Positions 19,924 to 29,349 of a stretch of 64,000 bases of DNA are shown piece after piece. Below the pieces are notes generated by a model. It saw only the letters and a list, made by a program, of their open reading frames with translations. It did not search any database and was not told the origin of the DNA. Source of the DNA: Okeania sp. KiyG1. Its GTDB lineage: Bacteria; Cyanobacteriota; Cyanobacteriia; Cyanobacteriales; Microcoleaceae. Location: assembly GCF_014132355.1 (NCBI RefSeq), contig NZ_BLZO01000059.1:1-64000 (forward strand), read 5' to 3'. Each line of letters starts with the position of its first letter. The stretch's first letter is position 1. The position numbers and the translations under genes were made by a program.

Positions 19924-20145
19924 AACTTTCTCCTGTTTGTCAATTAGACCACTTCAAAAAAGATGGTGAAGCCCCTACTATTAAAGCTTCACAATAGTAA
20001 TTTTTGGAGAAGTCCATTTTTTTGCTTTTTAATTTATGCAGAGTGTCATCACTGTATTTTTACTACCATCATAGATTTTACCCTGTAAAGTTTATTATGA
20101 ATATAATAAAGAAAAAAACTAGCTTTTGTCATACAACTTAACTTT

Positions 20146-20396
20146 TAATCCTACATTTCGCACGACAAAATGTAGTATGAATGCAAGTAGTCAGTAGTCA
20201 ATAGTCAGTAGTCACTAGGGAATGATTCTAGCTAATTATCTCGCTCCATCAAGTATTTATACTTAATATTTGACTGAGAATTTGACTCCACAGAAAGGTC
20301 AATGAATAGGATATCTTCAGTATAAATACTTACAAATCTCCCAATTTTTCTACTACTTTTAATACTACAACTTGACGTGCGGAATGTGGGTTTAAT
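20146..20396. mobile_element. MITE-like element with ~33 bp inverted ends
   Basis: The left end carries CCTACATTTCGCACGAC and TGTAGTAT; the right end, read on the other strand, carries CCCACATTCCGCACGTC and TGTAGTAT. The two ends match over about 33 bases with a few differences. The interior has GTAGTCAATAGTCAGTAG tracts and no gene. This is the only full copy I found in the window. Confidence 0.55.
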
Positions 20397-20522
20397 AAAA
20401 AAACTGATTAGAAATGTCCAAAAATACTAAGCCAAGCTTTCATACCTGAAGCATTAGCCCCACCGTTCCAAACTGTATTTTTGGAGAAGTTTAATACCTT
20501 CGCCATTTCCGGTACAAGCAAC

Positions 20523-20555
20523 AAACCCCCAGGAAATTATCACCCGGGGGTTTTT
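20523..20555. terminator. strong hairpin downstream of the NCS1-kinase gene
   Basis: AAACCCCCAGG and CCCGGGGGTTT form an 11-bp stem with one mismatch around an ~11-base loop. On the plus strand it is followed by TTTTT; on the minus strand it lies just after the kinase stop, with fewer T residues. It probably acts in both directions. Confidence 0.6.
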
Positions 20556-20560
20556 AAGTT

Positions 20561-23497
20561 TTAACTAAGTTTTGGAAATGGTTCTGCTGAAAAAGATTTA
20601 TTCCTAACTGGAATTTCCATAACAAAAGTTGCTCCTTGCTCAACATTCAAAAAATATAACTTTCCCCCATGATTTTCCACGACAATTTGATAACTAATTG
20701 AAAGCCCTAATCCCATTCCTTTACCAACATCTTTAGTAGTAAAAAAGGCATCAAATAATTTGGGTTGGATATGTTCGGGAATACCAGAACCATTATCTGC
20801 AATTTCAATTCGCACCCATTCAGAATCAACCAAGCAAGTTCTGATAGTAATTGTAGGAGAGTAACTTCCAGACTGGCAGTTCCTACAGAAATCATCCAAG
20901 GCATCGATCGCATTAACCAGCAAATTTAGGAATACTTGATTAATCTCTACCGCATAACATTCAACTAAGGGTAAATCGCCGTAAAGTTTCAATATCTCAA
21001 TTTCTGACCGTTCTGAATTAGCTTTCAAACGGCTCCCTAAAATCACCAAAGTGCTATCCAAACCTTGATGCAAGTCTACTTTCTTTACCTCTGATTCATC
21101 CAAGCGAGAAAAAACTCGCAACGACAAAACAATCTGAGTAATTCTATCTGTTCCTACCCGCATTGACTCCAGCAATTTAGGATAATCAGCTCTAATAAAA
21201 TCTACGTCAATTTCATCAAACAATTCAGCCACCATAGGCGGAGTTTCTGGAATTTCCTGTTGATAGGTGTCGATCAAAGTCAGTAAGTCCTCTATATAAG
21301 TTTTAGCGTATTGGAGATTACCATGAATAAAGCTGACAGGATTGTTAATTTCATGGGCAATTCCAGCTACTAACTGACTTAAACTAGAAAGTTTTTCTTT
21401 AATCAGTTGGGTTTGAGCTTGGCGTAAGTTTTGCAATGCTTCTGATAATTCAGCCGTCCGTTGTTCTACCCGAATTTCTAATTCCTGGGCAAGTTCTTGG
21501 AGAGCAATTTCCGCACGTTTGCGTTCAGCAATTTCCTGTTGCAATTGTATATTTTGTTTATCTAGTTCTGCCTCAGCTCGTTCACGACTTTCTTCACTTA
21601 AGACTAACCACCACACCCCTATACCAATAGGTAAGAGTAGGGAAAAGAAAACTACTTGAATGACACTCCCTACAACTTGCTTGGTGTAACTTGAGATTGC
21701 CCATAACTGTTCTATCTGTAGATAATAAAGTAATCCCAAAAATGCAGCTAGAATGCCTGCAATAGAAACAAAGATTCCCAAAAATTTGATAATTCTTTGA
21801 CCTAGTAGAGGTGAAATTTTGCTCCTAATTAGTTTCTGGCTGAAGCTACTTTTCTCCTCAGCAATTTCAGGTGTTTCTTTCTTACATTGATCGTCACAGC
21901 GAGCATCTAAACTACAGCATAGTGAGCAAATATATCCGTCATAAACAGGACAAAATGCCATATCTTCGGCTTCATAGCTTTCGGTACAAATACAGCAGGT
22001 GAGTAAAGAGTCGTTGAGGTTAAGAGTCCGGACGGTGTTTTGTCGGGCAATGTAATATTTGCCTTGGGTAACTAAGGCAATTATTGGGGATAGACAGAAT
22101 GCAACAGTAAGAGCGATAAAGGGGGAATAAGCTTGTAGGAATGGGCCAAAGAACCCAACAAATGCCATAATGGCAATAACCGAAGCGATCGCCATTGCAC
22201 CAAAACCTACGGGATTAATGTTATAGAGGTAAGCGCGTTTAAATTCAATGTAAGAAGGACTGAGTTTGAGGGGTTTATTTACGACTAGATCGGCGACTAT
22301 TGCTCCTACCCAGGCAATGGCAACATTAGAATATAGACCTAGAATAGATTCTAAGGTTTCAAATATTCCTAGTTCCATTAATAGTAGAGCGATCGCTACA
22401 TTGAAAATTAACCAAACTACTCTACCTGGGTGAGAATGGGTGAGGCGAGAGAAAAAGTTAGACCAAGCGAGAGACCCTGCATAAGCATTGGTGAGGTTAA
22501 TTTTGATTTGGGAAATTATTACAAATAGAGTTGCGACGAATAAGACAATTTCAGGTTGGGAAAACATATCTGCGAATCCTGCCAGATACATCTGGATGGG
22601 TTCTTTTGCTTTTGCCATAGTGTTGCCGTGGGCGATCGCTAATGTTGCTAAAAAGGCTCCTCCTAACTGTTTGGCACCACCTAAAACGACCCACCCTGGT
22701 CCTGCTACTAGCATTGCTATCCACCATTTCCTGGAATTATTTTGTTTTTTTGGGGGTAAAAACCGCAAGTAATCAATCTGTTCCCCAAGTTGAGCAATTA
22801 AGGAAAAGGAAACTGTTGCTGCCATACCAAATAAAATAGGATCGAATTGGTTTCCTGTTGGAGAATTTCCAGTAAAGTTAAACCAATCATTTAGAGCTTC
22901 TGGTTCTTTATGAAGGACAAATAAATAGGGAGAGACCATCAAAAACAACCAAATAGGTTGAGTCCACAATTGCAATTGATTAATTAAGGTAATTCCATAA
23001 AAAACTATGGGGATAATAATGATTGAAGAAATCAGATAACCCCAAGCTAAAGGAATGTGAAAATATAGTTCTAGAGCTTGAGCCATTATTGCTGCTTCTA
23101 AGGCAAAGAAAATAAATGTGAAAGAAGCATAAATTAAAGAGGTAATAGTTGAACCGATATATCCAAATCCTGCACCCCTAGTTAGTAAATCTATATCAAT
23201 ATTGTATTTAGAGGCGTAGTAGGCAATGGGAAGACCTGCTAAAAAAATAATTAGACTGACTACAATAATTGCCCAAAAAGAGTTAGTAAAGCCATAGTTA
23301 ATGACTAAAGAGCCTCCTATTGCTTCTAATGCTAAGAAGGAAATACCCCCTATTGCAGTATTTGCTACGAGAAATTCTGACCATTTCCGAAATGATTTTG
23401 GAGCATAACGGAGAGAATAATCTTCTAGGGTTTCCGTGGCAACCCAACTGTTGTAATCTCGGCGTTCTTTAACTATTTTCCGATCTGTGCTTGTCAT
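20561..23497 (-). CDS. NCS1 transporter - Cys-rich domain - histidine kinase fusion
   Basis: A 978-residue protein. Residues ~40-480 form a nucleobase:cation symporter-1 (purine/cytosine permease) module with about 12 membrane segments (SFRKWSEFLVANTAIGGISF; DLLTRGAGFGYIGS). Residues 501-538 form a compact cysteine cluster (CCICTESYEAEDMAFC; GYICSLCCSL; CDDQC) that could bind zinc or be redox-active. Two more membrane helices lie at ~570-630, then a coiled coil at ~635-700. The HisKA H-box LVAGIAHEINNP has the phospho-acceptor at H715. The ATPase domain has N-box NQVFLNLLVNAIDAL, G1 DNGSGIPEH and G2 GKGMGLGLS. No receiver domain is attached or adjacent. It is presumably a membrane sensor using a transporter fold as input; the ligand is unknown. 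Confidence 0.88.
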   Translation of the reverse strand: MTSTDRKIVKERRDYNSWVATETLEDYSLRYAPKSFRKWSEFLVANTAIGGISFLALEAIGGSLVINYGFTNSFWAIIVVSLIIFLAGLPIAYYASKYNIDIDLLTRGAGFGYIGSTITSLIYASFTFIFFALEAAIMAQALELYFHIPLAWGYLISSIIIIPIVFYGITLINQLQLWTQPIWLFLMVSPYLFVLHKEPEALNDWFNFTGNSPTGNQFDPILFGMAATVSFSLIAQLGEQIDYLRFLPPKKQNNSRKWWIAMLVAGPGWVVLGGAKQLGGAFLATLAIAHGNTMAKAKEPIQMYLAGFADMFSQPEIVLFVATLFVIISQIKINLTNAYAGSLAWSNFFSRLTHSHPGRVVWLIFNVAIALLLMELGIFETLESILGLYSNVAIAWVGAIVADLVVNKPLKLSPSYIEFKRAYLYNINPVGFGAMAIASVIAIMAFVGFFGPFLQAYSPFIALTVAFCLSPIIALVTQGKYYIARQNTVRTLNLNDSLLTCCICTESYEAEDMAFCPVYDGYICSLCCSLDARCDDQCKKETPEIAEEKSSFSQKLIRSKISPLLGQRIIKFLGIFVSIAGILAAFLGLLYYLQIEQLWAISSYTKQVVGSVIQVVFFSLLLPIGIGVWWLVLSEESRERAEAELDKQNIQLQQEIAERKRAEIALQELAQELEIRVEQRTAELSEALQNLRQAQTQLIKEKLSSLSQLVAGIAHEINNPVSFIHGNLQYAKTYIEDLLTLIDTYQQEIPETPPMVAELFDEIDVDFIRADYPKLLESMRVGTDRITQIVLSLRVFSRLDESEVKKVDLHQGLDSTLVILGSRLKANSERSEIEILKLYGDLPLVECYAVEINQVFLNLLVNAIDALDDFCRNCQSGSYSPTITIRTCLVDSEWVRIEIADNGSGIPEHIQPKLFDAFFTTKDVGKGMGLGLSISYQIVVENHGGKLYFLNVEQGATFVMEIPVRNKSFSAEPFPKLS

Positions 23498-24228
23498 TAT
23501 AATTTATGTGGTAAAATAATAAGCTGGATATTGCAAAGTGCTCAGTAGAAAATTAATACAAAAACTTATTACTGTCTAGTCATTAGGGCTGGCTGAATAA
23601 ATCTAAAAGTCTTTACATATAAAGATTATAGTCTTTTTCAATCCCAAAAAACTGCAACTTTTCCAGCTAAAAACTACCAAAAAGTTAGGATTTTAGGGAG
23701 GTCAAGGGTAGAAAAATCAAGGAAAAATTATTCATCCTACTTTACTCTGTCTTCCCACACTTCCCACCCTCCCCACACTTCCCATTTATCAAATATAAAG
23801 CCAGTTTGGGCTACATTTGGGCTTTAATTTTGCTAAAGTCCCACTATTCAATAATTGATAATGAACAATGGATAATGGATAATTACCTCTCCTTGAAAGA
23901 AGAGGATTGAACGTAAGGAAAATATTTTATTTTTATTTTCTTCTTTGACTTGATATTACTAAACTAGGAAACTCTATATTCACTCAGAGATTACTTTGAA
24001 TTCTTAAGTTGTGCGTAGTGCTATAATCGGAGAGATTATAAGTAGGTAGATGGGAAAATTTACAAGTACGTCAAATGTGGTGGCATAGTCAAAAAGTAGA
24101 CCTGTAAGATAAAAAGGCGATCGCTGATTTTTATCAATTTATTGGGAAGTTATTTTTCCTATGGCTTATCTTTTATCATACTCATAATAGAAGGTAAAAA
24201 TTTAGGATTTTATTTAACCATTAAAATT
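23498..24228. other. intergenic region with element ends and a phytyltransferase relic
   Basis: Contains a lone TAGGGCTGGCTGAATAA element end at about 23585 followed by AAAGTCTTT, CTTCCCACAC tracts, a partial copy of the ACCTCTCCTTGAAAGAAG element near 23880-23940, and the hpt 3' relic at 24075. No intact gene before the ATG at 24229. Confidence 0.5.
24075..24174 (+). pseudogene. relic copy of the hpt 3' end
   Basis: About 100 bases closely matching 7010-7131: TGTGGTGGCATAGTCAAAAA encodes WWHSQKVDL, then a stop (TAA in place of GAA), then KKAIADFYQFI, and the reading is lost within KLFF. The C-terminal codons of the homogentisate phytyltransferase gene were therefore duplicated 17 kb away and have decayed. 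The flanks show no obvious mobile element ends. Confidence 0.75.
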
Positions 24229-24247
24229 ATGCCATTAAGAGCTATCT

Positions 24248-24387
24248 TAGAGCTGATTTGTAAACTTCCCCAAAAGTCTTATATTACCTAGCTTTTAGCA
24301 ATTATAAATTTACTTGACAAAAATCCTGAAAGCTAAATAGAGTAACTCATTCAGCGTCTTAATATTTACTTTATAAATCAGCTCTTA
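24248..24387. mobile_element. MITE, GAGCTGATTTGTAAA family, in the CoiA-like gene
   Basis: Inserted after codon 6 of the CoiA-like gene. TTA occurs on each side, and removing the element plus one TTA restores MPLRAI-L-DNQELL in frame. This proves both the boundary and the 3-bp TSD. It is similar throughout to 14016-14155. Confidence 0.8.
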
Positions 24388-24546
24388 GATAATCAAGAAT
24401 TATTAGCCCCACTACTATCTGATGAGGAGTGGGAAGAATTAAAACGTAAAAAAGTTCAGGTTATTTTACCTTGTTGTGAAGCAAGAGGACATTTAAGAAC
24501 TTCAAAATTGGGAACTAAGCATTTTGCTCATAATAAGAAAGATGGA

Positions 24547-24826
24547 TTTCATTAATGGATAATTGATAATTGATAATTGATAATTGATAATTACCTATCC
24601 CTAAAAGGAAGAGGATTGAATAAAAGGAAAAAATTTATTCTCTTGGTCGATTGGATATGGCGCAGGTTTCGGAGCCATCCCACCCTACGGGAAGCTGCGC
24701 TACGACCGCTGTCTTGGTTGATTGGATATGGCGAGGGGACCTCGCCATCCCTCAACCGCTTTTTCCCCTTGAAAGGGGAGGTTTTAAACCTGAATTATTT
24801 AATTATTTAATTATTAATTATTCGGT
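24547..24826. mobile_element. dispersed GGTCGATTGGATATGG element, copy 1
   Basis: Inserted between codons for KKDG and NYKSE of the CoiA-like gene. It starts TTTCATTAATGGATAATTG and ends TTATTCGGT. It contains ACCTATCCCTAAAAGGAAG, two GGTCGATTGGATATGGCG blocks and a hairpin GGCGAGGGGACCTCGCC, then TTGAAAGGGGAGG and TTTAAACCTGAATT. No coding capacity. Further copies follow at 25160, 25690, 26584 and (degenerate) about 1852, 5593, 43003 and 51140. Confidence 0.7.
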
Positions 24827-25159
24827 AATTATAAATCAGAAACATAGCAAAATCTTTTATGCAAAACAGAAATTTCTAAAGTCTGTAAAACTATGGGTTA
24901 CGATGTTAAAACTGAAGCAAGTGGAGTAGATTGGAGAGCTGATGTTTTAGCTACTAAGCAAGTAAAAAATCAATTAGTTAAACTTGCTTTTGAAGTTCAA
25001 TGGAGTCCTCAAACTTTAGAAGAAACTAAACAACGTCAAGATAAGTATGCCAGAGATGGTATTCGTTGTTGCTGGTTATTTAAGAAGTTACCAACATCCG
25101 AAGAAAGACAAGATATACCGATGTTTCAATTACAGTTTGACCAATCTGAAAATCCTACG

Positions 25160-25324
25160 TTCATTAATTGATAATGGATAATGGATAATGGATAATTGAT
25201 AATTACCTCTGGTTAAAACCACTTTTGATTGAAAACAAGGAAATATTATTTCTTTTTCCCCTTAAAAGGGAGGCTTTAAACCTGAATTATTTAATTATTT
25301 AATTATTTAATTATTAATTATTCG
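25160..25324. mobile_element. dispersed GGTCGATTGGATATGG element, short copy 2
   Basis: Lacks the central GGTCGATTGG part but has the same ends (TTCATTAATTGATAATGG ... ATTATTCG). The uninterrupted sequence in the second half of the tandem duplication (near 26224, CCTACGGTAATTT) shows exactly where it inserted. Confidence 0.7.
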
Positions 25325-25689
25325 GTAATTTATGATAACAACATCTATCTTTTAAATAATTTTATTACTGAAATTTTATCTGGTCATTTTAAATTTTCTC
25401 AATTTTACCGATATAAAAAAACAGCAAGATATTAAAATCAGATTTTTTCCTGTCAATTGTTGGAATTGGAAGTGTCGCGGGAAATATTATATTTATCACG
25501 TTCACAATGAGTCTTATGAAACTTTATGTGGCTGTAATTTGAATTTAATAAACTACATTAGATTAACAGACAAAATTATAGGAGAGCCTCAATTTATCCC
25601 TGAAATTGTAAGTAAAGCTTATGAATGCTTGAAGACTGAAAAAACTAAACGTCAAAATATGAAAATGGGCAAAATTAAATCTCGCTATA

Positions 25690-25892
25690 TTCAATAATTG
25701 ATAATTGATAATGGATAATTGATAATTACCTATCCCTAAAAGGAAGAGGATTGACTAAAAGGAAAAAATTTATTCTCTTGGTCGATTGGATATGGCGCAG
25801 GTTTCGGAGCCATCCCTCGACCGCTTTTTTCCCCTTGAAAGAGGAGGCTTTAAACCTGAATTATTTAATTATTTAATTATTAATTCTTCGGT
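25690..25892. mobile_element. dispersed GGTCGATTGGATATGG element, copy 3, at the duplication junction
   Basis: Lies exactly between the end of the first copy of the gene middle (KSRYI) and the start of the second (NYKSETWQH). It is nearly identical to copy 4. This placement is expected if recombination between two flanking elements caused the tandem duplication. Confidence 0.7.
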
Positions 25893-26583
25893 AATTATAA
25901 ATCAGAAACATGGCAACATCTTTTATGTAAAACAGAAATTGCTAAAGTCTGTAAAACTATGGGTTACGATGTTAAAACTGAAGCAAGTGGATTAGATTGG
26001 AGAGCTGATGTTTTAGCTACTAAGCAGGTAAAAAATCAATTAGTTAAACTTGCTTTTGAAGTTCAATGGAGTCCTCAAAGCTTAGAAGAAACTGAACAAC
26101 GTCAACAAAAATATATCAGAGATGGGATTCGCTGTTGCTGGTTATTTAAGAAGTTACCAACATCGAAAGAAAGACAAGATATATCGATGTTTCAATTACA
26201 GTTTGACCAATCTACAAATCCTACGGTAATTTATGATAACAACATTTATCTTTTAAATAATTTTATTACTAAAATTTTATCTGGTCATTTTAAATTTTCT
26301 CAATTTTACCGATATAAAAACAGCAAGATATTAAAATCAGATTTTTTCCTGTCAATTGTTGGAAATGTGGCAGACAATATTATATTTATCACGTTAACAA
26401 TGAGTTTTATGAAACTTTATGTTGCTGTAATTTTAATTTAATAAACTACATTATATTAACAGACAAAATTATAGGAGAGCCTCAATTTATCCCTGAAATT
26501 GTAAGTAAAGCTTATGAATGCTTGAAGACTGAAAAAGATAAACGTCAAAATATGAAAATGGGCAAAATTAAATCTCGCTATAT

Positions 26584-26785
26584 TCAATAATTGATAATTG
26601 ATAATGGATAATTGATAATTACCTATCCCTAAAAGGAAGAGGATTGACTAAAAGGAAAAAATTTATTCTCTTGGTCGATTGGATATGGCGCAGGTTTCGG
26701 AGCCATCCCTCGACCGCTTTTTTCCCCTTGAAAGAGGAGGCTTTAAACCTGAATTATTGAATTATTGAATTATTGAATTATTAAT
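26584..26785. mobile_element. dispersed GGTCGATTGGATATGG element, copy 4
   Basis: Follows the second KSRYI of the CoiA-like gene and precedes GKKVGNSYTS. It starts TATTCAATAATTGATAATTG and ends TTCTTCGGT, and has the same interior as copy 3. Confidence 0.7.
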
Positions 26786-27026
26786 TCTTCGGTAAAAAAG
26801 TTGGAAACTCATACACTTCATTCGGTTTTCCTTATTGTGATGCAATATTAGATAATCATTATTTTGACAAAATTTGTGAGGTTGAGTATGGATATATTCA
26901 ACATATTGATTTTGAAACAACTGTTAATATCTTTTCTGAAAAACTAAATATTCCTCATTGGTGCTATTCTCTAACTAAAGATTTTTGTTGCAACTACTAA
27001 TTTAGATTTACTTAACTCATATAAAT

Positions 27027-28604
27027 ATGACTAAATCACTAGGAAAAGTATATATTGTTGGAGCTGGACCCGGAAGTAAAGAATATTTGACTGTCAAAGC
27101 ACATTCCCTAATTACTCAAGGGGAAGTCTTAATTTATGATGCCTTAGTTGATGACTCAATTCTACAATTAGCACCAGAAAGTTGTTTAAAAATAGAGATG
27201 GGTAAACGTGGTGGTAAACCGAGTATGTCTCAGTCAGAAATTAATAGCTTGTTAGTAGAAAAATGTCGTTTAGGTAAACAAGTAATTAGATTAAAAGGAG
27301 GAGACCCTTTTATTTTTGGTCGTGCTGCTTCAGAAATTCAAGCATTAATTGAAGCTGGTTGTGAATTTGAGGTTGTACCAGGAATTTCTTCTGTATTAGC
27401 TGCACCTTTACTAGCAAATATTCCTTTAACAGATGCAGTTATGAGTAGAGCTTTTGTCGTCTTGACTGCTCACGATATAGAAGCATTAGACTGGGAAAGA
27501 ATTTCTCAGATTGAAACTTTAGTAATTTTAATGGGGGCACGAAATTTAGATGAAATTGTGCGTCAGTTATTAAGACACAAAAGAACATCTCAAACTCCTG
27601 TGGCAATTATTCAAAATTGTGCCACTCTAAAACAACAAATTTGGATTGGTAGTTTAGGGGATATTGTTCAACAAACCTATGCCGAATATTTGTCCCCTTG
27701 TGTGATAATAGTAGGGGAAGTAGTCAGGTTACGAGATTATTTAAAATCTCCAAATAATATGGTTAGAGAAAAGTCAGTAGCAAAAACTGAAATAGCGCCT
27801 TTAGCAAATAAAACTGTTTTAGTGACTCGTGCCGCAGGTCAGTCTAGTAAGTTTAGCGATCGCCTAGAAAAAGTAGGGGCAAAAGTAATTGAAATGCCAG
27901 CTTTAGTTATTACTCCTCCTTCAAGTTGGCATGATTTAGATGTGGCTATTAATAATATAGATAGTTTTGATTGGTTAATTTTGACTTCTACAAATGGGGT
28001 AGATTACTTTTTTGAAAGATTGGCAGATAAAGGTAAGGATAGTCGTGCTTTATCTGGTGTAAAAATAGCAGTTGTTGGTAAAAAAACTTCGGGAAGTTTG
28101 AATGCTCGTGGTTTGAAAGCAGATTTTATTCCGCCTAATTTTGTTGCTGATTCTTTGGTGGTAAATTTCCCTGAAAATTTAAGTGGAAAAAAGGTTTTAT
28201 TTCCCAGGGTAGAGACTGGTGGTAGGGAAGTATTAGTGAATGAGTTAAATAGTCAAGGTGCGGAGGTAATAGAAGTAGCTGCTTATGAGTCTAGTTGTCC
28301 AGAAAGTATTCTACCGGAAGCTTTATTAGCACTACAAAATCGTCAGATAGATATTATGACTTTTGCTAGTTCTAAAACGGTGCGAAATTTTTGTTATTTG
28401 ACGGCTGAAAATAAAGATAATTTACCGCAAAATTGGTTAGAAAATATTTGTATTGCTTCTATCGGACCTCAAACTTCTCAAAGTTGTCAGAGTTTGTTAG
28501 GTAGAGTAGATGTGGAAGCTGAAGAATATACTTTGGAGGGGTTGACTGAAGCTATTATTAGGTGGGTAGGAATTGAAAGTCAAAAGTCAAAAGTTAAAAG
28601 TTAA
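27027..28604 (+). CDS. cobA-hemD: uroporphyrinogen-III C-methyltransferase / uroporphyrinogen-III synthase fusion
   Basis: A 525-residue bifunctional enzyme. Residues ~6-245 are the SUMT domain, which makes precorrin-2 for siroheme and cobalamin, with VGAGPGSKEYLTVKA, RLKGGDPFIFGR, VVPGISSVLAAP and PCVIIVGEVV. Residues ~265-515 are a HemD domain (TVLVTRAAGQSSKFSDRLEKVGA; DWLILTSTNGVDYFF; TFASSKTVRNF; CIASIGPQTS). Such fusions are known. The start is ATG 27027. The last codons (ESQKSKVKS) and the stop come from the AAAAGTC simple repeat, so the natural C-terminus has been replaced or extended by repeat sequence. Confidence 0.92.
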   Translation: MTKSLGKVYIVGAGPGSKEYLTVKAHSLITQGEVLIYDALVDDSILQLAPESCLKIEMGKRGGKPSMSQSEINSLLVEKCRLGKQVIRLKGGDPFIFGRAASEIQALIEAGCEFEVVPGISSVLAAPLLANIPLTDAVMSRAFVVLTAHDIEALDWERISQIETLVILMGARNLDEIVRQLLRHKRTSQTPVAIIQNCATLKQQIWIGSLGDIVQQTYAEYLSPCVIIVGEVVRLRDYLKSPNNMVREKSVAKTEIAPLANKTVLVTRAAGQSSKFSDRLEKVGAKVIEMPALVITPPSSWHDLDVAINNIDSFDWLILTSTNGVDYFFERLADKGKDSRALSGVKIAVVGKKTSGSLNARGLKADFIPPNFVADSLVVNFPENLSGKKVLFPRVETGGREVLVNELNSQGAEVIEVAAYESSCPESILPEALLALQNRQIDIMTFASSKTVRNFCYLTAENKDNLPQNWLENICIASIGPQTSQSCQSLLGRVDVEAEEYTLEGLTEAIIRWVGIESQKSKVKS

Positions 28605-29080
28605 AAGTAAGAAAAAAGGAATTAAAAGTCAAAAGTCAAAAGTCAAAAGTTAACAGCAAGAAAATCCGACTCCTGACTCCTACTCTCACTCATAAGGTAA
28701 GCATTCCGCAGGAAATGCTTACCTCATAAGACTTTTTCAGCAAACCCTAATTAGTATAATAAAAGTTATACATAAATATAGTCTTATTTAGTCAAATCAT
28801 GCCAAATATTTTCGTTGATTTGTACTAAGCAGCTACTAAAATATTTGACAAAACTTAATAGATTTCGACTATCTGTTTATAGTATAACGAAATTTGCTGA
28901 GAGTTCCAGACTAAATAATCATAAAAATTACTAAACCCTCGAATCCTAATATAATTTTAACTCCCGGATTTATGAAATTAGTTGAGAGACTTATGATTCA
29001 AAAAAATCATCGGTTTTATGCTGAAATTGACCGACTGTGTTTCTTGTCTAAAAATCTCTTAAACTCATGCTAATTATTTA
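28605..29080. other. intergenic repeats after cobA-hemD
   Basis: AAAAGTC tracts, a GTAAGCATTCCGCAGG element end at 28698, and an AAGACTTTTTCAGCAAACCC end followed by TAATTA near 28729-28757. The rest (to about 29070) is AT-rich and unassigned. Confidence 0.45.
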
Positions 29081-29349
29081 GGGTTTGCTGATTAAATATA
29101 AAAGTCTTGATCTATAAAGGTTTTGGCCTTTAATGGTAGTGAAAAAGTACCAGGTTTTTGCCTTACGGAAGGCTCAAAAAGTGAGTATTGGCGCAAGTTA
29201 AGAGGCAGAATAATCTTGGGATAATTTTTCCTTTGTACGTCCTCTACAACTCCTGATTCCTCTTGACTCTTCACTACTCCCTACTCCCTACTCCCTACTC
29301 CCTACTCCCTACTCCCTGCCAAGCGAAAAAGACTTTTGAGCGCAAACCC
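29081..29349. mobile_element. MITE, GGGTTTGCTGAAAAAGTC family, with TSD TATTTA
   Basis: 269 bp with inverted ends GGGTTTGCTGAT..AAAGTC and GACTTT..GCGCAAACCC, flanked by TATTTA on both sides (29075-29080 and 29350-29355). The interior includes CCTACTCC simple repeats. It sits at the 5' edge of the TnpB remnant that begins within codons for PYLVRQSWIFEK. Confidence 0.8.

Larger units (their letters stand above)
24229..26999 (+). pseudogene. CoiA-like gene broken by five insertions and a tandem duplication
   Basis: Start at ATG 24229: MPLRAI, then a MITE, then LDNQELLAPLLSDEEWEELK...LPCCEARGHLRTSKLGTKHFAH, which looks like the N-terminus of competence protein CoiA-like proteins. After an element come NYKSET*QNLLCKTE, GYDVKTEASGVDWRADVLA, FEVQWSPQTLEET and CCWLFKKLPTS. 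After another come IYDNNIYLLNN and FFPVNCWKCGRQYYIYHV (CxxC). A second, diverged copy of the middle follows (25893-26583), where WQHLL replaces the stop. The tail after the last element is KKVGNSYTSFGFPYCDAI...KDFCCNY. Further frameshifts are present. It is clearly non-functional; the CoiA assignment is from memory of the motif layout. Confidence 0.75.
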
